Assembly (NCBI RefSeq): GCF_030372105.1
Contig: NZ_JAUDBQ010000002.1
Location: 248,001 to 312,000 of the forward strand
DNA: 64,000 nt
Source: Cellulomonas cellasea
Lineage (GTDB): Bacteria; Actinomycetota; Actinomycetes; Actinomycetales; Cellulomonadaceae
Reading direction: 5' to 3'
Numbering within the stretch: position 1 is the first letter of the stretch; each line of letters opens with the position of its first letter. The notes beneath the pieces were generated by a model. It searched no databases. It was not told the origin of the DNA and worked only from the letters and a program-made list of their open reading frames with translations. Both the position numbers and the translations under genes were made by a program. Below are positions 1-7,280 of this stretch, piece after piece.

Positions 1-860
1 TTCGGGAACAGCACGATCAGGGCCTGCTTGCGGATGCCGTACGTCAGGTACAGCGTCATCCCGAATGCGTGGAACATCGGCAGGATCGCGTAGAAGACCT
101 CCTTGCGGAGCTCCGCGCCGTGCATCCACGCCTCGCCCTGGAGCGCGTTGGAGTACAGGTTGAAGTGCGTGAGCATCGCGCCCTTGGGCAGGCCCGTGGT
201 GCCCGACGTGTACTGGATGGCGGCCAGGTCCTCCACGGCCGGGCGCGGGTGCGCGCCGTCGATCGGATCGGCGGAGAGCAGCTTCTCCCACGGGATGGTC
301 CCCGGCGCCGGGGCCGTCAGCGCGTCGCGCGTCGCGCGCAGCTTCTTCACCGGCAGGCCCAGGGCCAGGCGCTTGACCGTCGGGAACGCCTTGAGCAGGT
401 TCACCGAGACGATGTGGTCGATCTCCACATCGGCGGGGAACGCCTGGATCGCGGGGACTGCCTTGTCCCAGGCGATGACCACACGGGCCTGGTGGTCCTC
501 GAAGAGGTGCCGCAGCTCGCGGGACGTGTAGAGCGGGTTGTGCTCCACAGCGATGGCGCCCAGCCGGAGCACCGCGTAGAACGCGATCACGTGCTGCGGG
601 CAGTTCGGCAGCGCCAACGCCACCCGGTCCCCCGCCCGCACCCCGAGCTTGCGCAGCCCCTCCGCCGCGCGCGCCACCTGGTCGCCGAGCTCGGTGTACG
701 TGGTGCGACGACCGAAGAACTCCAACGCCGGATGGCTCCCGCCCTCGGCCACCGAGCGCTCGAACAACGCCACGAGGGACTCGGTGGGCAGGTCGATCTC
801 GGCCGGCACGCCCGGCTGGTAGTTCTTCACCCAGGGGTGCTGCTGGTCAGTCGTCGACAT
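1..860 (-). CDS. Long-chain fatty acid--CoA ligase (AMP-binding), 3' end outside window
   Basis: The protein activates fatty acids with ATP and CoA through an acyl-adenylate. The N-terminal 286 residues are in the window; the remainder lies beyond base 1. The P-loop signature YTSGTTGLPKG is visible near residue 216, followed by the YSNALQ and MFHAFG segments typical of FadD-like enzymes. The ATG start at 858-860 is the first in frame and gives the usual N-terminus. It is read leftwards, away from the kinase-like gene next to it, with about 80 bases between them. Substrate chain length cannot be told from this part. The family assignment is secure. Confidence 0.93.
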   Translation of the reverse strand, partial: MSTTDQQHPWVKNYQPGVPAEIDLPTESLVALFERSVAEGGSHPALEFFGRRTTYTELGDQVARAAEGLRKLGVRAGDRVALALPNCPQHVIAFYAVLRLGAIAVEHNPLYTSRELRHLFEDHQARVVIAWDKAVPAIQAFPADVEIDHIVSVNLLKAFPTVKRLALGLPVKKLRATRDALTAPAPGTIPWEKLLSADPIDGAHPRPAVEDLAAIQYTSGTTGLPKGAMLTHFNLYSNALQGEAWMHGAELRKEVFYAILPMFHAFGMTLYLTYGIRKQALIVLFP

Positions 861-940
861 GCGGCCATTGTCTCGCGCGCCGCTGGGCGCCTGTGCTCAA
901 CTCGGGGCTCGACTGCGCCACATCACCCGCATCCAGGGGT

Positions 941-1633
941 CTAGGGCACTGCGAGCAGGACCTCGTGCCCAGTGGGCGACGCCTCGGCGTCCGTCACCAG
1001 GCCCGGTGTGCCGCAGACGATCACGTCGGCCCGCTCCCACGGCCGGTCGTCGGCGAGGAACGGCAGCTCCTGGGCCATCCAGCCGTGCCAGAACTCGATG
1101 CTGGCCGCCTCGTCGCCGTTCACGCCCTGCGCGATGTCGCGGGCGATGCCCCGGCGCTCCGCCTCGGCGGCGTCGGACTGCACCCACACGGCCGCGTCCA
1201 GCAGCCCGGTGAGCGCGCGCTGGCTGGCGCCGACGCCCTCGACGATCACGAGGTCGAGCCCGGCGGGGACCTCGATGGCGCCGTCGCGCCCATGCGCCGG
1301 CCAGGCGGGCGGTTGGTAGGAGACGGCGAGCCCGCGGCGCAGCGGCTCGAGCACCCCGCTGACGAGCAGTGGCGCCCAGCCGAAGAACGACTCGTTCCAA
1401 GCCACGTCGTCGGTGTGGACGATGGCCGAGGCGGGGACGGCGGCGTTCATGCGTGCCGCGAGGGTCGTCTTGCCGCCAGCGCTGCGGCCGTCGACCGCGA
1501 CGATCCTCGGCCTGCCGGTGGGGGCGCCCCGAGTGGCGCCGAGCAGGCGCAGCAGGTCGTCGGTCGAGGCTGCGGTCCAGGGCGCGGCGACGGGCTCGCC
1601 CGCGTGCGGGGTCAGGGTCACGGTCACGCCCAC
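941..1633 (-). CDS. Uridine kinase-like P-loop NTPase
   Basis: A 230-residue P-loop protein of the uridine kinase/phosphoribulokinase type. The Walker A loop VDGRSAGGKT is at residues 48-57, and a Walker B-like LVIVEGVGA follows near residue 130. VHTDDVAW near residue 73 fits the substrate-binding acidic segment of this family. The start is GTG at 1631-1633; no strong ribosome site is seen, and a later GTG two codons downstream is also possible. Proteins of this type in actinobacteria are usually annotated as uridine kinase without biochemical proof, so the substrate is uncertain. A second, different member of the superfamily is at 17609-18271. Confidence 0.75.
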   Translation of the reverse strand: MGVTVTLTPHAGEPVAAPWTAASTDDLLRLLGATRGAPTGRPRIVAVDGRSAGGKTTLAARMNAAVPASAIVHTDDVAWNESFFGWAPLLVSGVLEPLRRGLAVSYQPPAWPAHGRDGAIEVPAGLDLVIVEGVGASQRALTGLLDAAVWVQSDAAEAERRGIARDIAQGVNGDEAASIEFWHGWMAQELPFLADDRPWERADVIVCGTPGLVTDAEASPTGHEVLLAVP

Positions 1634-1688
1634 AGCATGCCGCCCGACAGGCCAGCGCGGGTGGGAAACCGGCCGGTGTGAAACCGGC

Positions 1689-1719
1689 CCCGGCTGGAGG
1701 TGGGGTGGGCCCAGCCGGG
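1689..1719. terminator. Inverted repeat downstream of the SDR gene
   Basis: A perfect 9-bp inverted repeat (CCCGGCTGG / CCAGCCGGG) with a 13-base loop lies just past the stop of the leftward SDR gene at 1732. It is placed as an intrinsic terminator would be, but there is no clear U-tract, as is common in high-GC actinobacteria. Function is inferred from position. Confidence 0.4.
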
Positions 1720-1731
1720 ACCGGAAGCTCG

Positions 1732-2544
1732 TCAGTCGAGCAGGTCCTTCATCTTCTTCTGGATGAGCGCCGCGGACCGCCGGGGCGACAGCCGCGCCAG
1801 GCGGTCCAGCATCGTGGCGTCCTTGCCGACCGTGACCCGGTAGGCGTCGCGTTCCATCCCGTCGAGGATGATGCGAGCCGCGTCGGGGGCCGAGGTCATC
1901 TTGTGCTTCGACTGGTCCGCCGTGGCCGCGTCAGGCTTCCCGTGCATCTCCACGCCCGAGTTCTTGGTGATCTCTGTGTGGATCGCGCCCGGGAACACCA
2001 CGGTCACCGACACCGGCGTCTCCGCGAGCTCGGAATGCAGCCCCTCGGTCAGCAGCTTCACGGCTGCCTTCGACGCGCCGTACACGGTCTGCCCGGGCAC
2101 GGGGATGAACCCGCCCATGCTGGAGACGTTGACGATGTGCGCGCTCGGCCTGGCGACCAGATACGGCAGGAACGCCTTGGTGGTGTGCATCAGGCCCCAG
2201 AAGTTGATGGCCATGACGCGCTCGATGGACGGGTAGTCGAGGTCGATCAGCGGCACGAACGGCTGGATCACCCCGGCGCAGTTGATCAGCCCGTCCACCT
2301 GGCCGTGCTCCGCGATGATCGCCGCGGGCAACGCCTCGACCGCCGCGCGGTCGGTGATGTCCACGACGTGCGTCGAGAGCCTGTCCGACCGGCTGCCCGC
2401 GCGGTCCAGCGTGGCCTTCAGGCCGTCTTCGCTGATGTCGAGCGCCGCCACGCGCGCGCCGCGCTCAAGGAGGCCCAGGACCAGCTCCCGGCCGATTCCG
2501 TTGCCGCCGCCGGTTACCGCGATGGTCTTGTCTGTCACCTTCAT
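1732..2544 (-). CDS. SDR family oxidoreductase
   Basis: A 270-residue short-chain dehydrogenase. The glycine-rich NAD(P) motif TGGGNGIG is at residues 10-17, followed by LDIS (cofactor-selecting acidic position), the NCAG segment, the catalytic Ser in NVSSMGG and YGASK (Tyr-x3-Lys). The ATG at 2542-2544 is chosen because AGGAGG lies seven bases upstream; the longer frame from 2592 lacks such a site. The C-terminal extension (about residues 200-270), with RLARLSPRR and a Lys-rich end, is typical of an actinobacterial SDR subgroup of unknown substrate. It is a single gene with a hairpin after it. Confidence 0.9.
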   Translation of the reverse strand: MKVTDKTIAVTGGGNGIGRELVLGLLERGARVAALDISEDGLKATLDRAGSRSDRLSTHVVDITDRAAVEALPAAIIAEHGQVDGLINCAGVIQPFVPLIDLDYPSIERVMAINFWGLMHTTKAFLPYLVARPSAHIVNVSSMGGFIPVPGQTVYGASKAAVKLLTEGLHSELAETPVSVTVVFPGAIHTEITKNSGVEMHGKPDAATADQSKHKMTSAPDAARIILDGMERDAYRVTVGKDATMLDRLARLSPRRSAALIQKKMKDLLD

Positions 2545-2895
2545 TGGGGACACCTCCTGTGGAGTCACCGCAAGGTTAAACCCGGGGACCACCGGCTCAA
2601 CAGGACCTACGGCCCGACGTCAGCCTGCGCGACGTCGCAGGTGGGGAGGCATACAGCCCGCACCAGGACCGAGGTCCGTCACGGTTTCGCCGACTCGACC
2701 TCAGCCGTGGCTCGGCACAGCCGGGAAACAAGAAGGACCGCCACCCCCGGCGAGAGGGATGACGGCCTTCGAGTGCGCGATCAGCCTTGCGGCGATCGCA
2801 GCGAGACCAGGTTACCGCCTCGCGACAGTGGTCCCTGGCCACCGAGCCCTGCCAGGTGGAGCATGGACGCACTGTCACCGGATGAGGAGGCCATC
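2545..2895. other. Intergenic region between divergent SDR and DUF5808 genes
   Basis: No convincing gene was found here. A perfect 6-bp inverted repeat with 6-base loop (CCTGCG / CGCAGG) spans 2624-2641 and may be an operator or a chance palindrome. The short reading frames here have Arg-rich shadow composition. The start side of the DUF5808 gene holds GAGGAGG at 2884-2890. Confidence 0.4.
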
Positions 2896-3234
2896 GTGGG
2901 TTCGCATCACCAGGCCATGGGCTCGCACGACGGCCCGCACAAGAAGAAGGACTCCGGCGGCCTGGCGAGCGTGATCCGGCTGATCGTGATCGCGCTGACC
3001 ATCGCCGCCATCGTCAAGGAGCTCCGCACACCGCAGGATCAGAGGACGTGGCACGGCAACGTCGCCAGGTTCGTCCCCTACGACTTCCGCAGGCCCACCC
3101 TCGACCGGGTCCGTGAGCGGATGTGGGCGCCGGATGACGCCCAGGTGGTGAAGCCGGAGGTGTTCGGCGTCGGCTGGACGGTGAACTTCGGTCGCCTGGC
3201 CGCCCTCGCACGGCGGCGCGTCTCCGCTAGCTGA
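2896..3234 (+). CDS. DUF5808 domain-containing small membrane protein
   Basis: The predicted 112-residue protein has a His/Lys-rich N-terminus, one hydrophobic segment (VIRLIVIALTIAAIV, residues 27-41), then a soluble part with FVPYDFRRPT and the ending FGVGWTVNFGRL, which matches the DUF5808 signature as I know it. A GTG at 2896 is preferred because GAGGAGG sits five bases upstream; an in-frame ATG at 2863 is the alternative and would add 11 residues. The gene is convergent with the alcohol dehydrogenase gene, with a strong hairpin between them. Function unknown; probably membrane-anchored. Confidence 0.7.
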   Translation: MGSHHQAMGSHDGPHKKKDSGGLASVIRLIVIALTIAAIVKELRTPQDQRTWHGNVARFVPYDFRRPTLDRVRERMWAPDDAQVVKPEVFGVGWTVNFGRLAALARRRVSAS

Positions 3235-3243
3235 CGTGTCGGG

Positions 3244-3283
3244 GCCGGGCCCGACGACGCTGCCTCGCGTCGTCGGGCCCGGC
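3244..3283. terminator. Bidirectional terminator hairpin
   Basis: A perfect 17-bp inverted repeat with a 6-base loop (TGCCTC) lies between the convergent DUF5808 and alcohol dehydrogenase genes. The stem begins GCCGGGCCC and is almost all G/C. Position and strength make a two-way terminator very likely. Confidence 0.8.
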
Positions 3284-3305
3284 TCTCCACTCAGTTCCGG
3301 ACCAC

Positions 3306-4334
3306 TCAGTCGAACAGGATCGACACCTTCACCGCGCCGCTCGGCGTCGTCAGCAGGTCGAAGCCCTTCTGCAGGTCCGCGAACGGGATCCGGTGGCTGA
3401 TCATCGGGGCGAACTGCTCCCAGTGCTCCGCCAGCTGGTCGGTCACGTCGAAGATCTCCGTCGGGTAGCCCATCGCCCACCGCAGGTCGAGCTCCGCCAT
3501 GAGCGCCATGCTCATGTCCAGGGAGAGCGCGTGCTTGTAGACACCCGCCGTCGAGACCCGGGCCCGCGTCTTGGCCGAGGCCACGATCGCGTCGAAGGAC
3601 GCCTGTGCGCCCGCCACGTCGATGTACAGGTCCGTGCCCGCGCGCGGCAGCCCGATGCCGTTGGCCGCCGAGCCGTGGAGCTCCATCAGCTGGGCGGTGA
3701 CCTCCTCGGGACTGCCGCTGGAGTCGAGCACCGCGTCGGCGCCCATGCGCTTCGCCAGGTCGAGCCGGTCCTGCTGGACGTCGGCCACGACCACGTGGTC
3801 GACGCCGCGCAGCTTCAGCCAGATCAGCGCGCCCAGGCCGATCGGGCCTGCGCCGAAGATCACCACCTTGTCGGTGGGCAGCGGCTCGCCCCGGTTGACC
3901 GCGTGCAGCGCGACGGCCATCGGCTCGTTGAGCGCCGTCACCTCGAACGGGATGTCGTCGCGGATCTTCTTGACGCTGACGCCCACCTCGCAGTCCTCGA
4001 CGAGCACGTACTCCGCGAGCGCGCCGAGGCGGCCGCCGTTGCCGATCACGCCGCTCGGCGCCGCCATCGGGTTGATGAAGACCGCGTCGCCCTCGGCCAG
4101 CCCGGTCACGTCCTTGCCGACCGCCGAGACCACTCCCGTCGGCTCATGCCCGATCGGCAGCCCGCCGGGCATGGCCGGATAGCCGGGCAGGGCGCCCATC
4201 ACGTAGTACGACGTGTCCGAGCCGCAGATGCCGCACGCGCGCATCTTCACGACGACGTCGCGGTCGCCCGGAACAGGATCGGGGACCTCCCGGATCTCGA
4301 GGGTGTTCGGACCGGTCACGAACGCTGCCTTCAT
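3306..4334 (-). CDS. Zinc-dependent alcohol dehydrogenase (MDR)
   Basis: A 342-residue medium-chain dehydrogenase related to threonine, sorbitol and glutathione-independent dehydrogenases. Catalytic zinc ligands are visible in CGICGSD (about residue 35) and in GHEPTG (about 62), and the Rossmann motif GAGPIGLGAL is near residue 160. The four-Cys lobe that binds structural zinc in many relatives is not seen; GVIGNGGRLG occupies the region. The start ATG at 4334 has AGGAG six bases upstream. It is a single gene. The alcohol substrate cannot be assigned. Confidence 0.87.
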   Translation of the reverse strand: MKAAFVTGPNTLEIREVPDPVPGDRDVVVKMRACGICGSDTSYYVMGALPGYPAMPGGLPIGHEPTGVVSAVGKDVTGLAEGDAVFINPMAAPSGVIGNGGRLGALAEYVLVEDCEVGVSVKKIRDDIPFEVTALNEPMAVALHAVNRGEPLPTDKVVIFGAGPIGLGALIWLKLRGVDHVVVADVQQDRLDLAKRMGADAVLDSSGSPEEVTAQLMELHGSAANGIGLPRAGTDLYIDVAGAQASFDAIVASAKTRARVSTAGVYKHALSLDMSMALMAELDLRWAMGYPTEIFDVTDQLAEHWEQFAPMISHRIPFADLQKGFDLLTTPSGAVKVSILFD

Positions 4335-4485
4335 CGACTGCTCCTTTGCGCCAATGTGCGACCCCGCGACATTGCGGGGAGGCGCCGGGGGACGACGCCG
4401 TCACCCTTCGGACACTAGGCGGCCTGGCCAGCCACGACGTCGGGCCAAGGTCCCTGCGTCCGATCAGGCGACGTCCCCGTCGCGC

Positions 4486-5523
4486 CTACCGGCCGTCGTC
4501 GCGTCCGCGCCTGCGCAGCGACGGGTCGAGCAGCGCCGGCGGCACGTCGAACTTCTCCTCGGGGGCGAGGTCGACGCCCGGGGCCACGATCGCGTCGACG
4601 GCGTCGAGCACATCGGCGGTGAGCACGGTGTCCGCGGCGGCGAGCTGCGACGTGAGGTGGTCCATGGTGCGGGGCCCGATGATCGCGCTCGTCACCGCGG
4701 GGTGGGCGGTCACGAAGCCGAGGGCGAGCTGGATCATCGTCAGGCCCGCCTCGTCGGCGACCTTCGCCAGCTTCTCGACGGCGTCCATCCGGGCTTGGTT
4801 GGCCGGGATGGCGAGGTCGAACCGCTGCGGCATGAACGCGGAGCGGTGGGTGGCGATCTCGCGCCCCTGGCGGACCGCGCCGGACAGCCAGCCTGAGGCC
4901 AGCGGGCTCCACACAAGCACGCCGATCCCGTACTCCTGGGTCACGGGCAGCACGTGCGCCTCGATGCCTCGCTGCAGGATCGAGTAGCTGGGCTGCTCGG
5001 TGACGTACCGGCCCAGGCGGTTCTCGCGGGCGGCCCACTCGGCCTGGACGATGCGGTACGCCGGGAACGTCGAGGAGCCGAAGTAGCGGATCTTGCCCGC
5101 GCGCTGCAGGTCGGTCAGCGCCGAGAGCGTCTCCTCGTCGCTGGTGGTCGGGTCCCAGCGGTGGATCTGGAACAGGTCGACGTGATCGACGCCGAGGCGC
5201 TGCAGGGAGTGGTCGAGCTCGGCGACCAGCCAACGGCGCGAGGCTCCTCGGTGGTTGGGCTCGTCGCCCATGGGCATGCTCGCCTTCGTGGCCAGCACGA
5301 TGTCGTCGCGTCGGCCGGCGATGGCCTTGCCGACCATCTCCTCGGACCCGCCCTGGCTGTACATGTCGGCGGTGTCGATGAGGTTGACGCCCGCCTCGAG
5401 GGCGACGTCCACCATCGCAGTGGCGTCGTCCTGGGTGGTGTCGCCGATCGCCCCGAAGTTCATCGCGCCGAGCGCGAGCGAGCTGACCTGCACACCGGTG
5501 CGGCCCAAGGTGCGGTAGAGCAT
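4486..5523 (-). CDS. Aldo/keto reductase
   Basis: A 345-residue TIM-barrel NADPH oxidoreductase. The catalytic tetrad can be seen: Asp in LIDTADMY, Tyr in the same segment, Lys in LATKASM, and His in DLFQIHRWD. The later cofactor region (AIIGPRTMDHL) is of the kind that binds the adenosine phosphate. The ATG at 5523 has GGAGGAACC directly upstream. The gene is divergent from a TetR regulator, and its promoter is overlaid by two palindromes, so it is very likely the TetR target. It belongs to the yeast-type AKR group with broad carbonyl substrates. Confidence 0.92.
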   Translation of the reverse strand: MLYRTLGRTGVQVSSLALGAMNFGAIGDTTQDDATAMVDVALEAGVNLIDTADMYSQGGSEEMVGKAIAGRRDDIVLATKASMPMGDEPNHRGASRRWLVAELDHSLQRLGVDHVDLFQIHRWDPTTSDEETLSALTDLQRAGKIRYFGSSTFPAYRIVQAEWAARENRLGRYVTEQPSYSILQRGIEAHVLPVTQEYGIGVLVWSPLASGWLSGAVRQGREIATHRSAFMPQRFDLAIPANQARMDAVEKLAKVADEAGLTMIQLALGFVTAHPAVTSAIIGPRTMDHLTSQLAAADTVLTADVLDAVDAIVAPGVDLAPEEKFDVPPALLDPSLRRRGRDDGR

Positions 5524-5598
5524 GGTTCCTCCTGGGTGGGTGGGCGGCGTGGAGCGAGCCGCTTGCTGTTCATGCCTGCTGCCTGCCATGCTCAGAAA

Positions 5599-5650
5599 AC
5601 CGGAGCATTGCTCCGGTCTCGACTATACGGAGCGCTGTTCCGGTTGACAA
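5599..5650 (-). promoter_or_regulatory. Aldo/keto reductase promoter overlaid by two TetR-type operators
   Basis: Read leftwards there is a -35 TTGTCA at 5645-5650, a 17-base spacer, and a -10 TATAGT at 5622-5627. A perfect palindrome with half-site ACCGGAGCA and a 1-base centre lies at 5599-5617, over the expected start point. A second, imperfect 19-bp copy lies at 5626-5644 and fills the -35/-10 spacer. TetR proteins usually bind such palindromes in divergent promoters, so repression of the reductase gene by the adjacent TetR protein is the likely arrangement. Confidence 0.8.
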
Positions 5651-5675
5651 GAGATCGACGGAGATGGAGGGCACG

Positions 5676-6263
5676 ATGGCCGACACCCGCAGCACCTCAG
5701 GGCCGGCGACGCCGCGCAAACGGGCCGACGCCCGGCGCAACGAGGCGACGCTGCTCGCCGCGGCCGCCGCCGCGTTCGTCGCCTCAGGGGTCGAGGCTCC
5801 CGTGCGCGACATCGCGGCCAGGGCCGGCGTGGGGATGGGCACGATCTACCGCCACTTCCCCACCCGCGCGGACCTGATCGTGGCCGTGTACCGGCACCAG
5901 GTCGAGGCCTGCGCGGAGGCCGGGCCAGCCCTGCTGGAGTCCAGCAGCACACCGCAGGCGGCACTGGCGGCCTGGATCGACCTCTTCGTGGACTTCCTCG
6001 TCACCAAGCACGGCCTCGCCGAGGCGCTGCAGTCCGACAGCCCATCCTTCGACGCCCTGCACGCGTACTTCGTCGATCGGCTCGTCCCGGTGTGCGCGCA
6101 ACTGATCGACGCGGCCGCCGCCTCAGGCGAGATCCGGCCTGACCTGGATGCCTACACACTCATGCGCGGCATCGGGAACCTCTGCATCGGCTCAGGAGAC
6201 GACTCCCGCTACGACGCGCGCCGCATGGTGGAACTCGTCGTCGCGGGCCTGCGCCGGGACTAG
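5676..6263 (+). CDS. TetR family transcriptional regulator
   Basis: A 195-residue repressor. Its N-terminal helix-turn-helix spans about residues 15-60 (VRDIAARAGVGMGTIYRHFPTRADL), followed by an all-helical ligand-binding domain. GGAGGG four bases before the ATG at 5676 supports this start; an ATG four codons upstream (5664) is possible. It is divergent from the aldo/keto reductase gene with two palindromes between, so it probably represses that gene and perhaps itself. Its stop abuts the stop of the convergent LacI gene with no space. The ligand is unknown. Confidence 0.9.
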   Translation: MADTRSTSGPATPRKRADARRNEATLLAAAAAAFVASGVEAPVRDIAARAGVGMGTIYRHFPTRADLIVAVYRHQVEACAEAGPALLESSSTPQAALAAWIDLFVDFLVTKHGLAEALQSDSPSFDALHAYFVDRLVPVCAQLIDAAAASGEIRPDLDAYTLMRGIGNLCIGSGDDSRYDARRMVELVVAGLRRD

Positions 6264-7280
6264 TCACGCCGACGCGCGCCAGACCACCTCGGTGTCGAGC
6301 AGCGCGCCACCCGGCTCCACCTCGACGCCCTCGATCTGGCCGAGCACGATCTCCGCGGCGCGGCGCCCCATCAGGCGCGCGGGCTGGCGCACCGTGGACA
6401 GCGCGGGCACGCAGCGCACCGCCCAGGCGCTGTCGTCGAAGCCGACGACGCCGACGTCGCCCGGCACCGAGCGGCCGGCCTCGCGCAGCGCCTCGAGCAC
6501 CCCGGCGGCGACCGCGTCCGACGCGGCGAAGATGCCGTCGATCGCCGGCTCGCGGCGCAGCAGCTCGCGGGCGCCCTCGAGGCCGCTCGCGTACGAGTAC
6601 AACGGGTGGTCGACGACGAGCCGGGGGTCGAACTGCTCGCCGAGCGCGTCGCGGAACCCCGCCAGCCGGTCGGAGCCGGAGTCGCGGTCGAGCGCGCACG
6701 CGACCATCGCCACCCGCTGCCGCCCGGTGCCGAGCAGCTCCTGCGTCACCGAGCGCGCGGCCGAGCGGTTGTCGATGCCGACGTACGGGATCGCGGGGTG
6801 CCCCGGGGGATGCCCGATGAAGACGGCGGGCAGCCCGAGGCGCTCGACGGCGCCTGCGATCGTGTCGTGCTGGCGGGCGGAGACGAGCACCGCGCCGTCG
6901 ACGAACCCGCCGCGCAGATAGTCGGCGACGCGCTGGCTGTCGCGCTCCGAGTCGAGCACGAGGACCACGAGCTGGAAGTCCGCCTCGGAGACCACCTCGT
7001 TGGCGCCCAGCAGGATCGCGCCGATGTTCGGGTCGTCGAGGAACAGCTCGTGCGGCTCGTGGACCACGAAGCCGACGGCCCGCGAGCGCCGCGTCACGAG
7101 GTTGCGCGCGGCGGTGTTCTGCACGTAGCCGACCTTGGCGATGGCCTTCTCGATCGCCTCGCGCGCCTCGGACGAGACGTAGGACGTGCCGTTGAGCAGC
7201 CGGGACACGGTCCCCCGCGAGACCCCCGCCTCGGCGGCGACGTCGTGGATCGTGGCGCGGCGCCGGCCTGGAGGGGTCAT
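6264..7280 (-). CDS. LacI family repressor of the galactoside operon
   Basis: A 338-residue regulator with the LacI helix-turn-helix at residues 9-30 (TIHDVAAEAGVSRGTVSRLL), a hinge helix, and a periplasmic-binding-protein-like sugar domain (GFVVHEP through STVRQPARLMG). The ATG at 7280 overlaps the stop of the GH36 gene by four bases (ATGA), so it is the last gene of the operon that begins at 14702. Two palindromes of the LacI type (TGTGTGCAC / GTGCACACA) at the operon promoter are its likely sites, giving autoregulation. The inducer is probably a galactose-containing sugar, inferred from the enzymes. Confidence 0.92.
   Translation of the reverse strand: MTPPGRRRATIHDVAAEAGVSRGTVSRLLNGTSYVSSEAREAIEKAIAKVGYVQNTAARNLVTRRSRAVGFVVHEPHELFLDDPNIGAILLGANEVVSEADFQLVVLVLDSERDSQRVADYLRGGFVDGAVLVSARQHDTIAGAVERLGLPAVFIGHPPGHPAIPYVGIDNRSAARSVTQELLGTGRQRVAMVACALDRDSGSDRLAGFRDALGEQFDPRLVVDHPLYSYASGLEGARELLRREPAIDGIFAASDAVAAGVLEALREAGRSVPGDVGVVGFDDSAWAVRCVPALSTVRQPARLMGRRAAEIVLGQIEGVEVEPGGALLDTEVVWRASA

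Noticed and set aside
2597-2878. Minus-strand frame of 93 codons in the SDR/DUF5808 gap
   Set aside because: Arg/Trp/Cys-rich composition without any motif; it overlaps the promoter side of the DUF5808 gene.
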